From Yinghuangia sp045039925 (GTDB lineage: Bacteria; Actinomycetota; Actinomycetes; Streptomycetales; Streptomycetaceae): DNA of 64,000 nt. Position numbers and translations under genes: made by a program. The notes beneath the pieces are model-generated. The model searched no databases. It was not told where the DNA came from and saw nothing but the letters and a program-made list of their open reading frames with translations. Shown here one piece after another: positions 8,159 to 16,917 of this stretch (positions are counted from its first letter, which is position 1; the number at the start of each line of letters is the position of its first letter). The stretch lies in the NCBI GenBank assembly GCA_045039925.1, contig CP108400.1:1860001-1924000 (forward strand), written 5' to 3'.

Positions 8159-9362
8159 CGGCGATCCCCGTTTCGAGCTTCTTGAAGACCCGGTAGCCGA
8201 TCAGGAGCATGAGGCTCGCCGAGAGCGCGGCGACGCCGGTCAGCTTCCAGTCCGGCTGCTGGCCGTACAGCATGGTGCGGCGGTAGCCGTCGATGACGGC
8301 GGCGAGCGGGTTGGCGGCGACGTACGGCACCAGCCACTCCTTGGTGATCTGGTCGAGGCCGTAGGCGACCGGGGTGGCGAACATGCCCATCTGCATCAGC
8401 AGCGGCAGCATGTGCCGGATGTCGCGGAAGTACACGACGGACGCCGACAGCAGCAGCGCGGCGCCGAGCGCCACCTCGATCTGGATGACCAGGAACAGCG
8501 GCGCGATGTACGAGGTCTCGGCCGGCGCCTTGGTGTAGATGCCGAAGAGCACGACGAGGACCACCGCGGCGATCATCATGTCGAACAGCGCGACGATGAT
8601 CGTGGAGAGCGGGAAGACCTCGCGCGGGCAGTACACCTTGTTGAGCAGCGGGCCGTTGGAGACGATCGCGCTGGCGCCCTGGGTCACCGAGGCCATGAAG
8701 AACGTCCAGCCGAGCAGGCCGACGTAGCTGAACAGCGGGTACGGCGCGCCGTGCGACTGGGCGATCTTGCTGACGTCGCCCACGCGTTGGAACACGACGG
8801 TGAAGACGACCATGAGCATGACCGGCGTCAGGATCGCCCAGGCGAAGCCGAGCACCGCCTGCTTGTAGCGGGCCCGCAGGTCGCGCTCGGCGAGCGTGCG
8901 GACCAGTTCGCGGGCCTTCCACAGTTCGCGGACGCCCTTAACCAGCCCGGTGCGGCGCTTGAACCGCAGCTCGGGCGGCGGCCCTTCGGGTATCTCGCGG
9001 ATCGGCCGCATGACGACGGCCGCGTGCGCGCCGAACGAGCCGGGCCGCGGGCCGGTCGGCAGTTGGGTGCCCGGCCCGCCGGCGGCGGGCGGGTGCGCGT
9101 TGTCGGCAGTCGGCCCCGGTCGGGCGTGCCGTCCTCCGGACCGCGGCGACGCGGCCTGGTGCGGCGGCGCGGCCATCGGGTCCCGGACGTGGCCGGCGTA
9201 CCCCGGCCCCGGCTGCTGGATGGGCGGTTGCATCGGTGATTGCATCGGTGGCTGCCCCATCGCCTGTCCCCCTGGCGCGTGGTGCGTCTGCCCGTTCATC
9301 TGGGTGTGCGGCCACGCGCCATCGCCGCGCGCGCCGACAGAGCCCCCCACAGCGTCCCCCAC
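8148..9362 (-). CDS. Wzm-type ABC transporter permease (ABC-2 family)
   Basis: The product is 404 residues from GTG 9362, which has a strong purine-rich ribosome site (AGGGAGGGGGAG). About the first 115 residues are a Pro/Gln/Met-rich, probably disordered cytoplasmic extension that is absent from most Wzm proteins. An ABC-2 permease core follows, with about six membrane segments such as AWAILTPVMLMVVFTVVF and STIIVALFDMMIAAVVLVV. It also contains the polysaccharide-exporter hallmark NGPLLNKVYCPREVFPLS. With the ATPase downstream it forms a flippase for undecaprenyl-linked glycan. It is the first gene of the minus operon. ATG 9299 is an alternative start but lacks a ribosome site. Confidence 0.9.
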   Translation of the reverse strand: MGDAVGGSVGARGDGAWPHTQMNGQTHHAPGGQAMGQPPMQSPMQPPIQQPGPGYAGHVRDPMAAPPHQAASPRSGGRHARPGPTADNAHPPAAGGPGTQLPTGPRPGSFGAHAAVVMRPIREIPEGPPPELRFKRRTGLVKGVRELWKARELVRTLAERDLRARYKQAVLGFAWAILTPVMLMVVFTVVFQRVGDVSKIAQSHGAPYPLFSYVGLLGWTFFMASVTQGASAIVSNGPLLNKVYCPREVFPLSTIIVALFDMMIAAVVLVVLFGIYTKAPAETSYIAPLFLVIQIEVALGAALLLSASVVYFRDIRHMLPLLMQMGMFATPVAYGLDQITKEWLVPYVAANPLAAVIDGYRRTMLYGQQPDWKLTGVAALSASLMLLIGYRVFKKLETGIADVA

Positions 9363-9504
9363 GGACTCCCCCTCCCTGGTCCGCCGTCAACTCTCGCACA
9401 TGGCACATCGCCACGAACGTGAATCACTCATAAGAGATCAACCGGATGTTCGCGGGCCTACATATCCGGCCGGATCGGCCGAACTCCCCCAGCCCTGTCC
9501 CCTG
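9363..9504 (-). promoter_or_regulatory. probable promoter region of the exporter operon
   Basis: This 142-base gap, locally less GC-rich than its surroundings, separates two minus-strand genes. It must carry the promoter of the Wzm/Wzt-glycosyltransferase operon unless transcription continues from the upstream gene. I see no clear -35/-10 pair and no terminator hairpin. Confidence 0.35.
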
Positions 9505-10770
9505 TTACGCCTTGTCTACCACTCCCGCGGGCCCGGCGACGGCGCGCAGGAGATCTTGCCAAGCGTCCACCACCGAATCCATCGCGTAGGCGTCCAGGCA
9601 GTACTGGTACGCCGCCGCGCCCATCGTGTCGCGGTCGGCGAGCACGCGGCCGATGGCCTCCGCCACCGCGCCGGGGTCGCCGGGTGCGGCGAGTACGCCG
9701 GTCCGCCCGTCGAGGACGACGTCGCGGACGAACCCCACATTCGTCGCGACCGCCGGGATTCCCGACAGGCCCGCCTCGACCAGCACACCGGGGACGCCCT
9801 CGCTGTCGCTGGTCAGCAACAGCGCGTCGGCCGCCCGGTAGACCCGTGCGGCATCGTCCACGGTACCGAGGAACCGTACGCGGCCGGGAGCCCGCTCCGC
9901 AGCGATCCGCAGCAATCGGTCACGCTCCGTGCCGTCCCCGGCCACCAGCAGGAGCCTTTCTCCGTCCGGAAGTTGCCGGTGGCGTTCGGTGGCGTTCGGC
10001 CCGGCCACCGCGCCGGTGCCGTCGCCGTTCCCCCCTTCCCTCCCCCCGCCCCCGGGTGCACCGGTACCCGCGGCGGCCCGGTCGGCCGCCTCCGCGTACC
10101 GCGCGAAGCCCTCGATCGCGACGTCGACCCGCTTCTCGGGGCCGAGCGCCCCGACCACCGCGAGCACCACCGCGTCCTCGGCGATCCCCAGTTCCTCGCG
10201 GGCCCGCGTGCGCGACTTGTCGTCGACGCGCGGGTACGCCTCCGGACGGCGCCCGTTCGGGATGGCCCGCACCTTGGCGGCGGGCAGCCCGTACCGCGCG
10301 ACGAGGAGGTCGCGTCCGATCGGAGACACCGAGGCGACCGCCGCGGCGCGCCGCAGCATTGCCCCGACCCGCAGCTTTTTGGCCGGACTTGCCGCCCAGT
10401 GCCGCGGGTCCCCGATATTGACATAGATGAACGGAGTTCGGGCGAAAACCATCGAGATCGCACATGCCGGCAACGTCGACGACCCGTGCGCCACGACGAC
10501 GCGCGTCTGCCGCGCGCGGTTGCGCAGCATCGCGAGCGTGCGGCGGTCCAGCCGGCCGGATCCGAGCGTCGGAACGGGCAGCCGGGTGTCGTCGGGACCG
10601 GCGCCCGGCGGCCCGGCGGCATCGGGATGCGGCGCCAACGCGGCGATCTCGGAGGAGACTCCGCGGGCGCGCAATGCCTCGTGCAGGTCGTAGGCGAAGG
10701 TCTGGGCCCCCCGGCGCCGCGGATCGGTGATCACGTGCAACACCCCGCTCCGGGGTGGTGAGCTGCGCAT
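9505..10770 (-). CDS. GT-B glycosyltransferase (GT4-like)
   Basis: Reading from ATG 10770 gives 421 residues; a GTG at 10788 would add six. The N-terminus has GVLHVITDPRRRGAQTFAYDL. The C-terminal half has VVGALGPEKRVDVAIEGFARY and the donor motif LTSDSEGVPGVLVEAGLSG, with GVLAAPGDPGAVAEAI after it. An insertion of about 40 residues rich in Gly and Asn (GGGGREGGNGDG) sits within the second Rossmann domain and is probably a loop. It belongs to the surface-glycan locus and may be transcribed on its own. Confidence 0.85.
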   Translation of the reverse strand: MRSSPPRSGVLHVITDPRRRGAQTFAYDLHEALRARGVSSEIAALAPHPDAAGPPGAGPDDTRLPVPTLGSGRLDRRTLAMLRNRARQTRVVVAHGSSTLPACAISMVFARTPFIYVNIGDPRHWAASPAKKLRVGAMLRRAAAVASVSPIGRDLLVARYGLPAAKVRAIPNGRRPEAYPRVDDKSRTRAREELGIAEDAVVLAVVGALGPEKRVDVAIEGFARYAEAADRAAAGTGAPGGGGREGGNGDGTGAVAGPNATERHRQLPDGERLLLVAGDGTERDRLLRIAAERAPGRVRFLGTVDDAARVYRAADALLLTSDSEGVPGVLVEAGLSGIPAVATNVGFVRDVVLDGRTGVLAAPGDPGAVAEAIGRVLADRDTMGAAAYQYCLDAYAMDSVVDAWQDLLRAVAGPAGVVDKA

Positions 10771-11165
10771 GAACAGGCAGGCTGCCACACATCACGCCGC
10801 GCCGCGCCGCATCCGACGACATCCCGCACGGCGCCCGCCGGGCGTCGGGGGCAGCGCAGCCGGACCGACGACGGGCCACTCCCCGAGGCCGCTTGGTGCC
10901 GTGACCGGAAAGGTCCGCCGGTTCCGGCACGCCAGACCCGGCGCAGGCCCGGCGTGCGGTGCCAGGGCGCGCCCGAACGGCACCAAGATCCGAAGGACAC
11001 GCCCTAGGCTCACGCAGGCGTTCGGAGAACCCGCCCCTTTGTGCGGTTCGATCGCTAGGCTCACGGGTGGGGGACCGTCGTCGGGGAGTGCGGCGGGACG
11101 CCTTCGGGGCGGTACTCGGGGTGGTGCCAGGGCTCGCTGTCGGGCACTGGGAGACATTGGGGGTT
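10771..11165. promoter_or_regulatory. divergent intergenic region between two glycosyltransferase genes
   Basis: No gene is convincing in these 395 bases. They separate divergently transcribed glycosyltransferases and must hold promoters for both. A directly repeated CTAGGCTCACG occurs at 11004-11014 and 11055-11065, 51 bases apart. Its TAGGCT core resembles an actinomycete -10 hexamer, so these could be two start regions or a regulator site for the plus-strand gene. Confidence 0.45.
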
Positions 11166-12320
11166 GTGCCCGTGCACGTGTTGCACGTGATCGACAGTGT
11201 CGATCGGGCCGGGGGGGCCGAACAAGCGCTGGCTGTGACGGCGTCGCATCTGATCCGCCGCGGCGTGGAACTGGACGTCGCCTACCTGCTCGACATGGAC
11301 GGTTTCCAGCCGGAACTGTCCGACGCCGGCGTCGCGCTCTTCGGCGTGCACCGGGATTCGCGCGCGGGTTCCGCGGCCGGGCTGCGCCGGGTCATCCGCG
11401 ACCGGCGGCCGGACCTCGTGCACACGACGCTGTTCGAGGCGGACGTGGCCGGGCGCGCGGCGGCGCTGGCGTGCCGGGTGCCGGTGGTGTCCAGCCTGGT
11501 CAACTCGGCGTACGGGCCGGAGCAGTTCGCCTCGCCCACCCTGCGCCCGTGGAAGCTGCGCGCCGCCCAGGGGCTCGACGCGGCGACCGCGCGCGGCGTA
11601 CGCCGCTTCCACGCACTGACCGACCACGTCGCCGACGTGATGGCCCGCCGGCTCGCGGTACGCCGCGACCGCATCGACGTCGTGCCGCGCGGCCGCGACC
11701 CGGAACTGCTGGCCGCGGCCCGCAAGCGCCGCGACGCGGTGCGCACGGAACTGGGCCTCGCCGCCGACACCCCGGTGGTGCTCGCCGCGGCCCGGCAGGA
11801 GTACCAGAAGGGCCTGGACGTCCTCGTCGAGGCGTTCGGCACGGTGCGCATGACGGTCCCCGAAGCGGTCCTGGTGCTCGCCGGGCCGCCCGGGACGCAG
11901 ACCGAACGGTTGCGCGCCGCCGCCGAGACGGTCGGCGGCGAGGAGCACGTGCGCTTCCTCGGCGAGCGCCGCGACGTCCCCGAACTCATGGGCGCCGCGG
12001 ACGTCTTCGTGTTGTCCTCGCGCTGGGAGGGGCTGGGCAGCGTCGTCATCGAGGCGATGGGTGCCGGCGTGCCCGTGGTGACCACGGACCTCCCGCCGGT
12101 GCGCGAGATCGTCGGGTCCGACGAGTGCGCGGCGCTCGTCCCCGTCGAGGACGCCCCCGCGCTCGCCGCGGCCCTGGTCGCCGCGCTGACCGACCGGGCG
12201 GGCGCGAACGCCCGTGCCGACGCCGCGCTGTCGCGCTTCCTCGACACCTTCACCGTCGACCGGGTCTGCGACCGCATGGTCGATTTCTACGCACGCGCAC
12301 GGGCAGGAAACCGCAAGTGA
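11166..12320 (+). CDS. GT-B glycosyltransferase (GT4-like)
   Basis: I place the start at GTG 11166, giving 384 residues beginning PVHVLHVIDSVDRAGGAEQ after the initiator. GGGAG lies upstream at a workable distance. The frame is open back to 10959, but that stretch is non-conserved in character. Motifs are DLVHTTLFEADVAGR, LAAARQEYQKGLDVLVEAF and SSRWEGLGSVVIEAMGAG with the two donor glutamates. It is a typical retaining sugar transferase of the surface-glycan pathway. It is followed after 177 bases by the Wzz-like gene. Confidence 0.85.
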   Translation: MPVHVLHVIDSVDRAGGAEQALAVTASHLIRRGVELDVAYLLDMDGFQPELSDAGVALFGVHRDSRAGSAAGLRRVIRDRRPDLVHTTLFEADVAGRAAALACRVPVVSSLVNSAYGPEQFASPTLRPWKLRAAQGLDAATARGVRRFHALTDHVADVMARRLAVRRDRIDVVPRGRDPELLAAARKRRDAVRTELGLAADTPVVLAAARQEYQKGLDVLVEAFGTVRMTVPEAVLVLAGPPGTQTERLRAAAETVGGEEHVRFLGERRDVPELMGAADVFVLSSRWEGLGSVVIEAMGAGVPVVTTDLPPVREIVGSDECAALVPVEDAPALAAALVAALTDRAGANARADAALSRFLDTFTVDRVCDRMVDFYARARAGNRK

Positions 12321-12497
12321 CCCATGTGACCCACGAGTACCGGCCGAACTGGGAAAACCTCCACAGTTCCGGCACATCAGAGCGGTTCGCCGTCCGACCC
12401 GTTCAACTACCGTTGACCTGCCGCGGAAACGCATCGTGGCCGCCCGCTCACGCACTTCGCCCTGCGCACTCCTTGACCGCGATCCGGAGGGGGACCG
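12321..12497 (+). promoter_or_regulatory. leader region of the plus-strand glycan operon
   Basis: The gap precedes the five-gene plus operon. It begins with a short direct repeat (GTGACCCA, twice), is relatively AT-rich for this genome in the middle, and ends with the ribosome site CGGAGGGGG six bases before the GTG start. No hairpin or clear sigma-factor hexamers were recognised. Confidence 0.3.
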
Positions 12498-14519
12498 GTG
12501 GAGACCTCTAGCTACTTCTCCGTCTTGCAGCGCCGCTGGAAACTGGTGCTGGCGTGCCTGGCGGTGGGGTTGGTCGCCGGATTCATGCTCACCCCGGAGG
12601 ACCCCAAGGCGCTGGGCAACGACTGGTCGAGCACGATCGACGTCGTGCGGACTCCTTCCACCGACAAGGAGTTCCCCCTCATCGGGGTGAAGCTGGTCTC
12701 CGAGGCGGGCGAGGTGGCCCGCCGGACGGCAGTGGAACTGGGCAACCAAGACCCGGCGTTGCTCGCCCCCCGGGTGAGCACCGGGCTCGACGGCGAGGCC
12801 GGGATCATCAGCGTGACGGCCTCCGGGTCGAGCAAGGCCGACGCCGAGAAACTGGCCCGTGCCTGGGCGCAGCAGACCATCGCGACGTTCCACGAGCAGC
12901 AGCGCGCCAACTTCCAGGCCGACGCGGACCGCAAGAAGCCCGGCCTCGACCGGCTCAACGAAGAGGTCACCGCGCTCGAGACACGGCTCCTGACCGCGCC
13001 GGCCGCCCAGAAGTCGGGCCTGGCCAGCCAGCGTGACGCGAAGCTCGCGGATCTGACGAAGGGCGAGGCGGAGTACCAGAAGCTCACCAACCCGAACAAC
13101 GACCCGCAGGTGCAGTTGCAGGAGAACATGCGGAGCACCGCGGAGTCCTCCACCAGCATCCTCGCCCCGACCTCCCGTCCCCTGCGCCTCGCCCTCGCCG
13201 GGGCCCTCGGCCTCGCGCTCGGCCTGGTCGCGGCGCTCATGGTCGACCGCATGGACATGCGGCTGCGCACGCGCCTCCAGGTCGAGGACGCGTTCGGCAT
13301 GCCGGTCATCGCCGAGGTGCCGCGCGCGTCCCGGCGGATGCGCGCGGGGCACTCGGTGCTGGTCGCGGCGCGGCCCGGCAGCCCGGTCTCGGAGGCGTAC
13401 CGCTCGCTGCGGTCGGCCCTGCTGCTGTCCGGCCCGCCCGGGCTCGCGTTCCGGCTCGGCGAGACGCCCCCGCGCACCGGCCGCGCGTCGTCGCTCCCGG
13501 TACGCCAGTTCACCGACCCGGCGCCCGTCATCCTCGTGGTCTCCCCCAAGCCCGGCGACGGCCGCACCAGCACCGTCGCCAACCTCGCCGCGGCACTCGC
13601 CGAGGCCGGCCGGTCGGTGCTCGTGCTGGACTGCGACTTCCGCAACCCGGAGACGCACCTGTACCTCGGTGCGAAGCCCGGCACGGGGCTGTCCGAACTG
13701 CTGCTGTCGGACCGCGAGACCGACCTCGCGCACGTCATACGCAGCACCGAGATCCCGCACGTGCGGGTGATCACCGGCGGCGCGCCGACCAGTTACCCGG
13801 CCGCCCTGCTGCTGCGGGTCGGCGAGGTCATCGCCCGGGCCCGGCACCACGCGGACGTCGTGCTGCTCGACAGCGCGCCCCTGCTCTTCGCGAACGACAC
13901 GAACGACCTGATCCAGCACTCCGACGCGATGCTCGTGGTCACCCGCAGCGGCAACCTGACACCCGATCAGGCGTCGCGTGTGGCCGAGCTCCTGACCCGC
14001 ACGGGTGTGCCGGTCGCGGGTATCGCGCTGATCGGCACCGACCCGTCCACGGTCGGCATGCGCGGGCGCGGCCTGTCGTCGATCACCGTGCCGGGCACCG
14101 GCCTCATCCTGCGCGGCCGCTCCAACGCCGCGGAGCTCGCCGAGGACGGCGAGCGCTCGGCGCCGAGTTGGGCGCGGCGCACCGAGATCGGCGACGGGAG
14201 CGGCACGGTTGCCGTACGCCCCGGCGGCGGTGACGCCGACGGCGACGGTCCGGAGCCGGACGCGCCCCGGCCGCCGGCCGCCCGCGAGCCCGACCCCGAC
14301 TCGTTCGTGCACACCGCCGAGCTGCGCACCATAAGCGTGCGGCCGGGCGAGCCGCGGACCGCCTATCCGTCGGACCTCGACGACCGGTACGACGGCGGGC
14401 CGAGCGGCTACGGCGGCGGCGGGTTCCTGGACGACGACCCGGGCGACCTCGGCCAGTTCGGCCGTCCCGGCGGCCGCCAGGGCCGCGGCGGACGGTCCGG
14501 GACGGAGGACCTGCCGTGA
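12498..14519 (+). CDS. Wzz-like chain-length protein fused to BY-kinase-like ATPase
   Basis: The 673-residue protein starts at GTG 12498. An N-terminal membrane segment (VLACLAVGLVAGFML) is followed by an extracytoplasmic Wzz-type region with a helical stretch around residues 130-215. A second membrane segment (ALAGALGLALGLVAALMV) precedes a cytoplasmic ATPase domain. In that domain Walker A reads SPKPGDGRTS (349-358), with Arg356 where Lys is expected. Walker A' is LVLDCDF, and Walker B is VVLLDSAPLL near 455. The C-terminal 120 residues are acidic, Gly/Pro-rich and hold only scattered tyrosines rather than the usual Tyr cluster. Family proteins set polymer length and activity by autophosphorylation; the altered P-loop makes kinase activity uncertain. 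GTGA overlap couples it to the next gene. Confidence 0.85.
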   Translation: METSSYFSVLQRRWKLVLACLAVGLVAGFMLTPEDPKALGNDWSSTIDVVRTPSTDKEFPLIGVKLVSEAGEVARRTAVELGNQDPALLAPRVSTGLDGEAGIISVTASGSSKADAEKLARAWAQQTIATFHEQQRANFQADADRKKPGLDRLNEEVTALETRLLTAPAAQKSGLASQRDAKLADLTKGEAEYQKLTNPNNDPQVQLQENMRSTAESSTSILAPTSRPLRLALAGALGLALGLVAALMVDRMDMRLRTRLQVEDAFGMPVIAEVPRASRRMRAGHSVLVAARPGSPVSEAYRSLRSALLLSGPPGLAFRLGETPPRTGRASSLPVRQFTDPAPVILVVSPKPGDGRTSTVANLAAALAEAGRSVLVLDCDFRNPETHLYLGAKPGTGLSELLLSDRETDLAHVIRSTEIPHVRVITGGAPTSYPAALLLRVGEVIARARHHADVVLLDSAPLLFANDTNDLIQHSDAMLVVTRSGNLTPDQASRVAELLTRTGVPVAGIALIGTDPSTVGMRGRGLSSITVPGTGLILRGRSNAAELAEDGERSAPSWARRTEIGDGSGTVAVRPGGGDADGDGPEPDAPRPPAAREPDPDSFVHTAELRTISVRPGEPRTAYPSDLDDRYDGGPSGYGGGGFLDDDPGDLGQFGRPGGRQGRGGRSGTEDLP

Positions 14520-15715
14520 CCGGCGGGCCGCCCGCGTCCGCGGCCCGGACACGGGTGTTGTGGCTGACCAAGGGCCTGGGCCGTGGCGGCGCCGAGCAGT
14601 TGCTGGTCAACTGCGCACGCCACGTGGACCGGGAGCGGTTCGACGTCGAGGTCGCGTACGTCCTGCCGTGGAAGGACGCCCTCGTCCCGGCGCTCCGCGA
14701 CGCCGGGGTGATCGTGCACTGCCTCGGCGAGCGCCCCTCGGCCGACGGCGACCGCGCCGACCCCGGTCCCGCGGCCGGCGGCGGTGCGGCACGGGCCGAC
14801 CGCGCCTGGCCGCTGCGCCTGCGGCGCCTGGTCGCCGCGCGCGGGTACGACCTGGTGCACACGCACATGCCGGTCCCGGCGGTCGCGGCACGCGTGCTGC
14901 TGCGCCGCGACATCGCGGTGGTGCACACCGAGCACAATCTGTGGCATCGCTACCGCACACCGACACGCCTCGCGAACTCCTGGACCTACCGACGGAATTC
15001 GGCCGTCATCGCGGTGTCCAAGGCGGTCGCCGGGACGATCACCCCGGGCCGCCTGCCGCGCGCCCGTGCGGGCGTCGAACCGCTGCGCGTCGTCTACCAC
15101 GGCCCGGACCTGGGCGGCGTGCTCCAGGGCGCGGGCGGCCGCGAGCGGGCGCGCCGGCTGCTCGACCTGGACCCGGACGCGTTCACGTACGGCGTCGTAG
15201 CGAACTTCACGCCCAAGAAGGACCACATGGGCCTGCTGGAGGCGCACGCGCTGCTGCGGCGCGGCGAACCGGCGGCGCGCCTCGTGCTGATCGGGCTGGG
15301 CCCGTCGGAGCCGCAGCTGCGCGAGCGGGCGTCCCGTCCGGACCTGGCCGGTTCGGTGGTCTTCACCGGGTCGCGCGGGGACGTCCCCGAACTGCTGCCC
15401 GCGTTCGACGTGTTCGCGCTGGGGTCGCGGCAGGAGGGACTTCCGGTCGCGCTCATGGAGGCGATGGCGACCGGTTTGCCGGTTGTGGTCACCGATGTCG
15501 GGGGCATGCCGGAGATCGTGACGGACGGAGTCGAGGGACGCGTCGTACCCTCGGGGGATCCGGCCGCATTGGCGGCGGCGCTCGCGGAGGCGGCAGCGGA
15601 TCCGGCACGGCGGCGCGCGTGGGGCAAGGCCGCGCGCCTGCGGTCGGAGTCGTTCGACGTCGCGGGCGCGCAGGCACGGATCGAGGACGTGTACCGGGAG
15701 GTGCTGAGACGATGA
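14516..15715 (+). CDS. GT-B glycosyltransferase (GT4-like)
   Basis: It encodes 399 residues from GTG 14516, overlapping the previous stop by four bases. The N-terminal half has WLTKGLGRGGAEQLL, DLVHTHMPVPAVAARVL and VVHTEHNLWHRYR. The C-terminal half has VVANFTPKKDHMGLLEAH and GSRQEGLPVALMEAMATG, the E-x7-E donor motif. It resembles enzymes of capsule and lipid-linked oligosaccharide synthesis. It lies between the chain-length protein and an acetyltransferase in one operon. Confidence 0.87.
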   Translation: MTGGPPASAARTRVLWLTKGLGRGGAEQLLVNCARHVDRERFDVEVAYVLPWKDALVPALRDAGVIVHCLGERPSADGDRADPGPAAGGGAARADRAWPLRLRRLVAARGYDLVHTHMPVPAVAARVLLRRDIAVVHTEHNLWHRYRTPTRLANSWTYRRNSAVIAVSKAVAGTITPGRLPRARAGVEPLRVVYHGPDLGGVLQGAGGRERARRLLDLDPDAFTYGVVANFTPKKDHMGLLEAHALLRRGEPAARLVLIGLGPSEPQLRERASRPDLAGSVVFTGSRGDVPELLPAFDVFALGSRQEGLPVALMEAMATGLPVVVTDVGGMPEIVTDGVEGRVVPSGDPAALAAALAEAAADPARRRAWGKAARLRSESFDVAGAQARIEDVYREVLRR

Positions 15716-16917
15716 CCGACCGATCCCATGAGGGTGTCCTGGTCCGGGAGTTGGCGAAGGACGACGAGCCGCAGGTGCTCGAACTGCTGGCCGCCACGCT
15801 CGCGGGGGGCGGGCCGACCGGGGAGCGCACCCAGGAGTTCTTCGACTGGAAGCACCACGACAATCCCTTCGGTGCCAGCCCCGGACTGGTCGCGGAGACG
15901 CCGGAGGGCGGCATCGCGGCCGTGCGGCTGTTCCTGCGCTGGGAGTTCGTGCACCAGGGCGAACCGGTGCGTGCGGTGCGGGCGGTGGACACCGCGACGC
16001 ACCCCGACATGCAGGGGCGCGGCCTGTTCACCCGGATGACGCGGGAGCTGCTGGACCGGCTGGCGGACGACACCGACCTGGTGTTCAACACGCCGAACGC
16101 CAACAGCCTGCCCGGCTATCTCAAGATGGGCTGGCGCGGGGTGGGCAAGGTGCCGATCGCGCTGCACCCGATCCGGCCGCTGGCCTTCGCCAAGGGGCTG
16201 CGCGAACTGCGGTCCGGCGAGTCGGCGGAGGCCAGGGTGGCCGGGTCGACGGCCGACTTCGGCCGGACGCGGCCCGCCGCCGGCGCGGTGAGCAGTTCGT
16301 ACGCGTCCGGGACCGGCTCGCGGGCGACGAACCTGCCCGACGTCTCCGACCTGCCGAAGGCGACCGCGGACGCCTCGCACATCCGCTGCCGCTTCCCCAC
16401 CGCGCGCCAGTTCTTCTCGGACCCGGCCGCGCGGAACGGCCTGGAGGAGTTGATCGGCGACGCGGACTCGGCGGACGCGGCGCTGTATCCGGACCGGCTG
16501 CGCACCCGGCCGACGGAGGCGTACCTGCGCTGGCGGTTCGGCGACGCGCCGGGCCTGGACTACCGGGTGATCGCCGCGTACCGGCAGGGCGTGCTGGACG
16601 GGGTCGCCTTCGGCCGTCCGCGCATGCGCGGGCCTTTGGCCGAATTCACCCTGTCGCAGCTGCTGATCAGGCCGGGCGACCGGATGACCGCGCGACGGCT
16701 GCTGTCCGCCGCGGGGCTGTCCGGGTGCGACCACGTGGCGACGCACCTGACGCCCGGGTCGGACGCGTCGCGGGCGGCGCGGTACGCGGGCTACGCGACG
16801 CCGCCGCGCACCGGCATGCTCATGGTCGCGCGCCCGCTGCGCCCGCTCCCCTACGGCCTCGACCCGCACACCCTGAACTCCTGGCATCTGGCCCTGGGTG
16901 ACCTGGAGGTCTTTTGA
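15712..16917 (+). CDS. GNAT-fold acyltransferase, polysaccharide-associated
   Basis: This 401-residue protein starts at ATG 15712 inside the preceding stop (ATGA overlap). The acetyl-CoA loop is visible as ATHPDMQGRGLFTRMTREL near residues 85-105, and FNTPNANSLPGYLKMGW follows. These are typical of GNAT enzymes that carry a second, diverged GNAT-like half. The C-terminal half includes YLRWRFGDAPGLDYRVIA, seen in proteins of exopolysaccharide loci. It might acylate an amino sugar made with the aminotransferase of the same operon; that is inference. A middle segment of about 40 residues is low in structure. Confidence 0.75.
   Translation: MTDRSHEGVLVRELAKDDEPQVLELLAATLAGGGPTGERTQEFFDWKHHDNPFGASPGLVAETPEGGIAAVRLFLRWEFVHQGEPVRAVRAVDTATHPDMQGRGLFTRMTRELLDRLADDTDLVFNTPNANSLPGYLKMGWRGVGKVPIALHPIRPLAFAKGLRELRSGESAEARVAGSTADFGRTRPAAGAVSSSYASGTGSRATNLPDVSDLPKATADASHIRCRFPTARQFFSDPAARNGLEELIGDADSADAALYPDRLRTRPTEAYLRWRFGDAPGLDYRVIAAYRQGVLDGVAFGRPRMRGPLAEFTLSQLLIRPGDRMTARRLLSAAGLSGCDHVATHLTPGSDASRAARYAGYATPPRTGMLMVARPLRPLPYGLDPHTLNSWHLALGDLEVF

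Noticed and set aside
11061..14552. An 1163-codon open frame on the minus strand across two glycan genes
   Set aside because: It runs antisense to two genes with clear motifs, has an Arg/Gly/Ala-rich meaningless sequence and no start signal. It is a GC-bias artefact.
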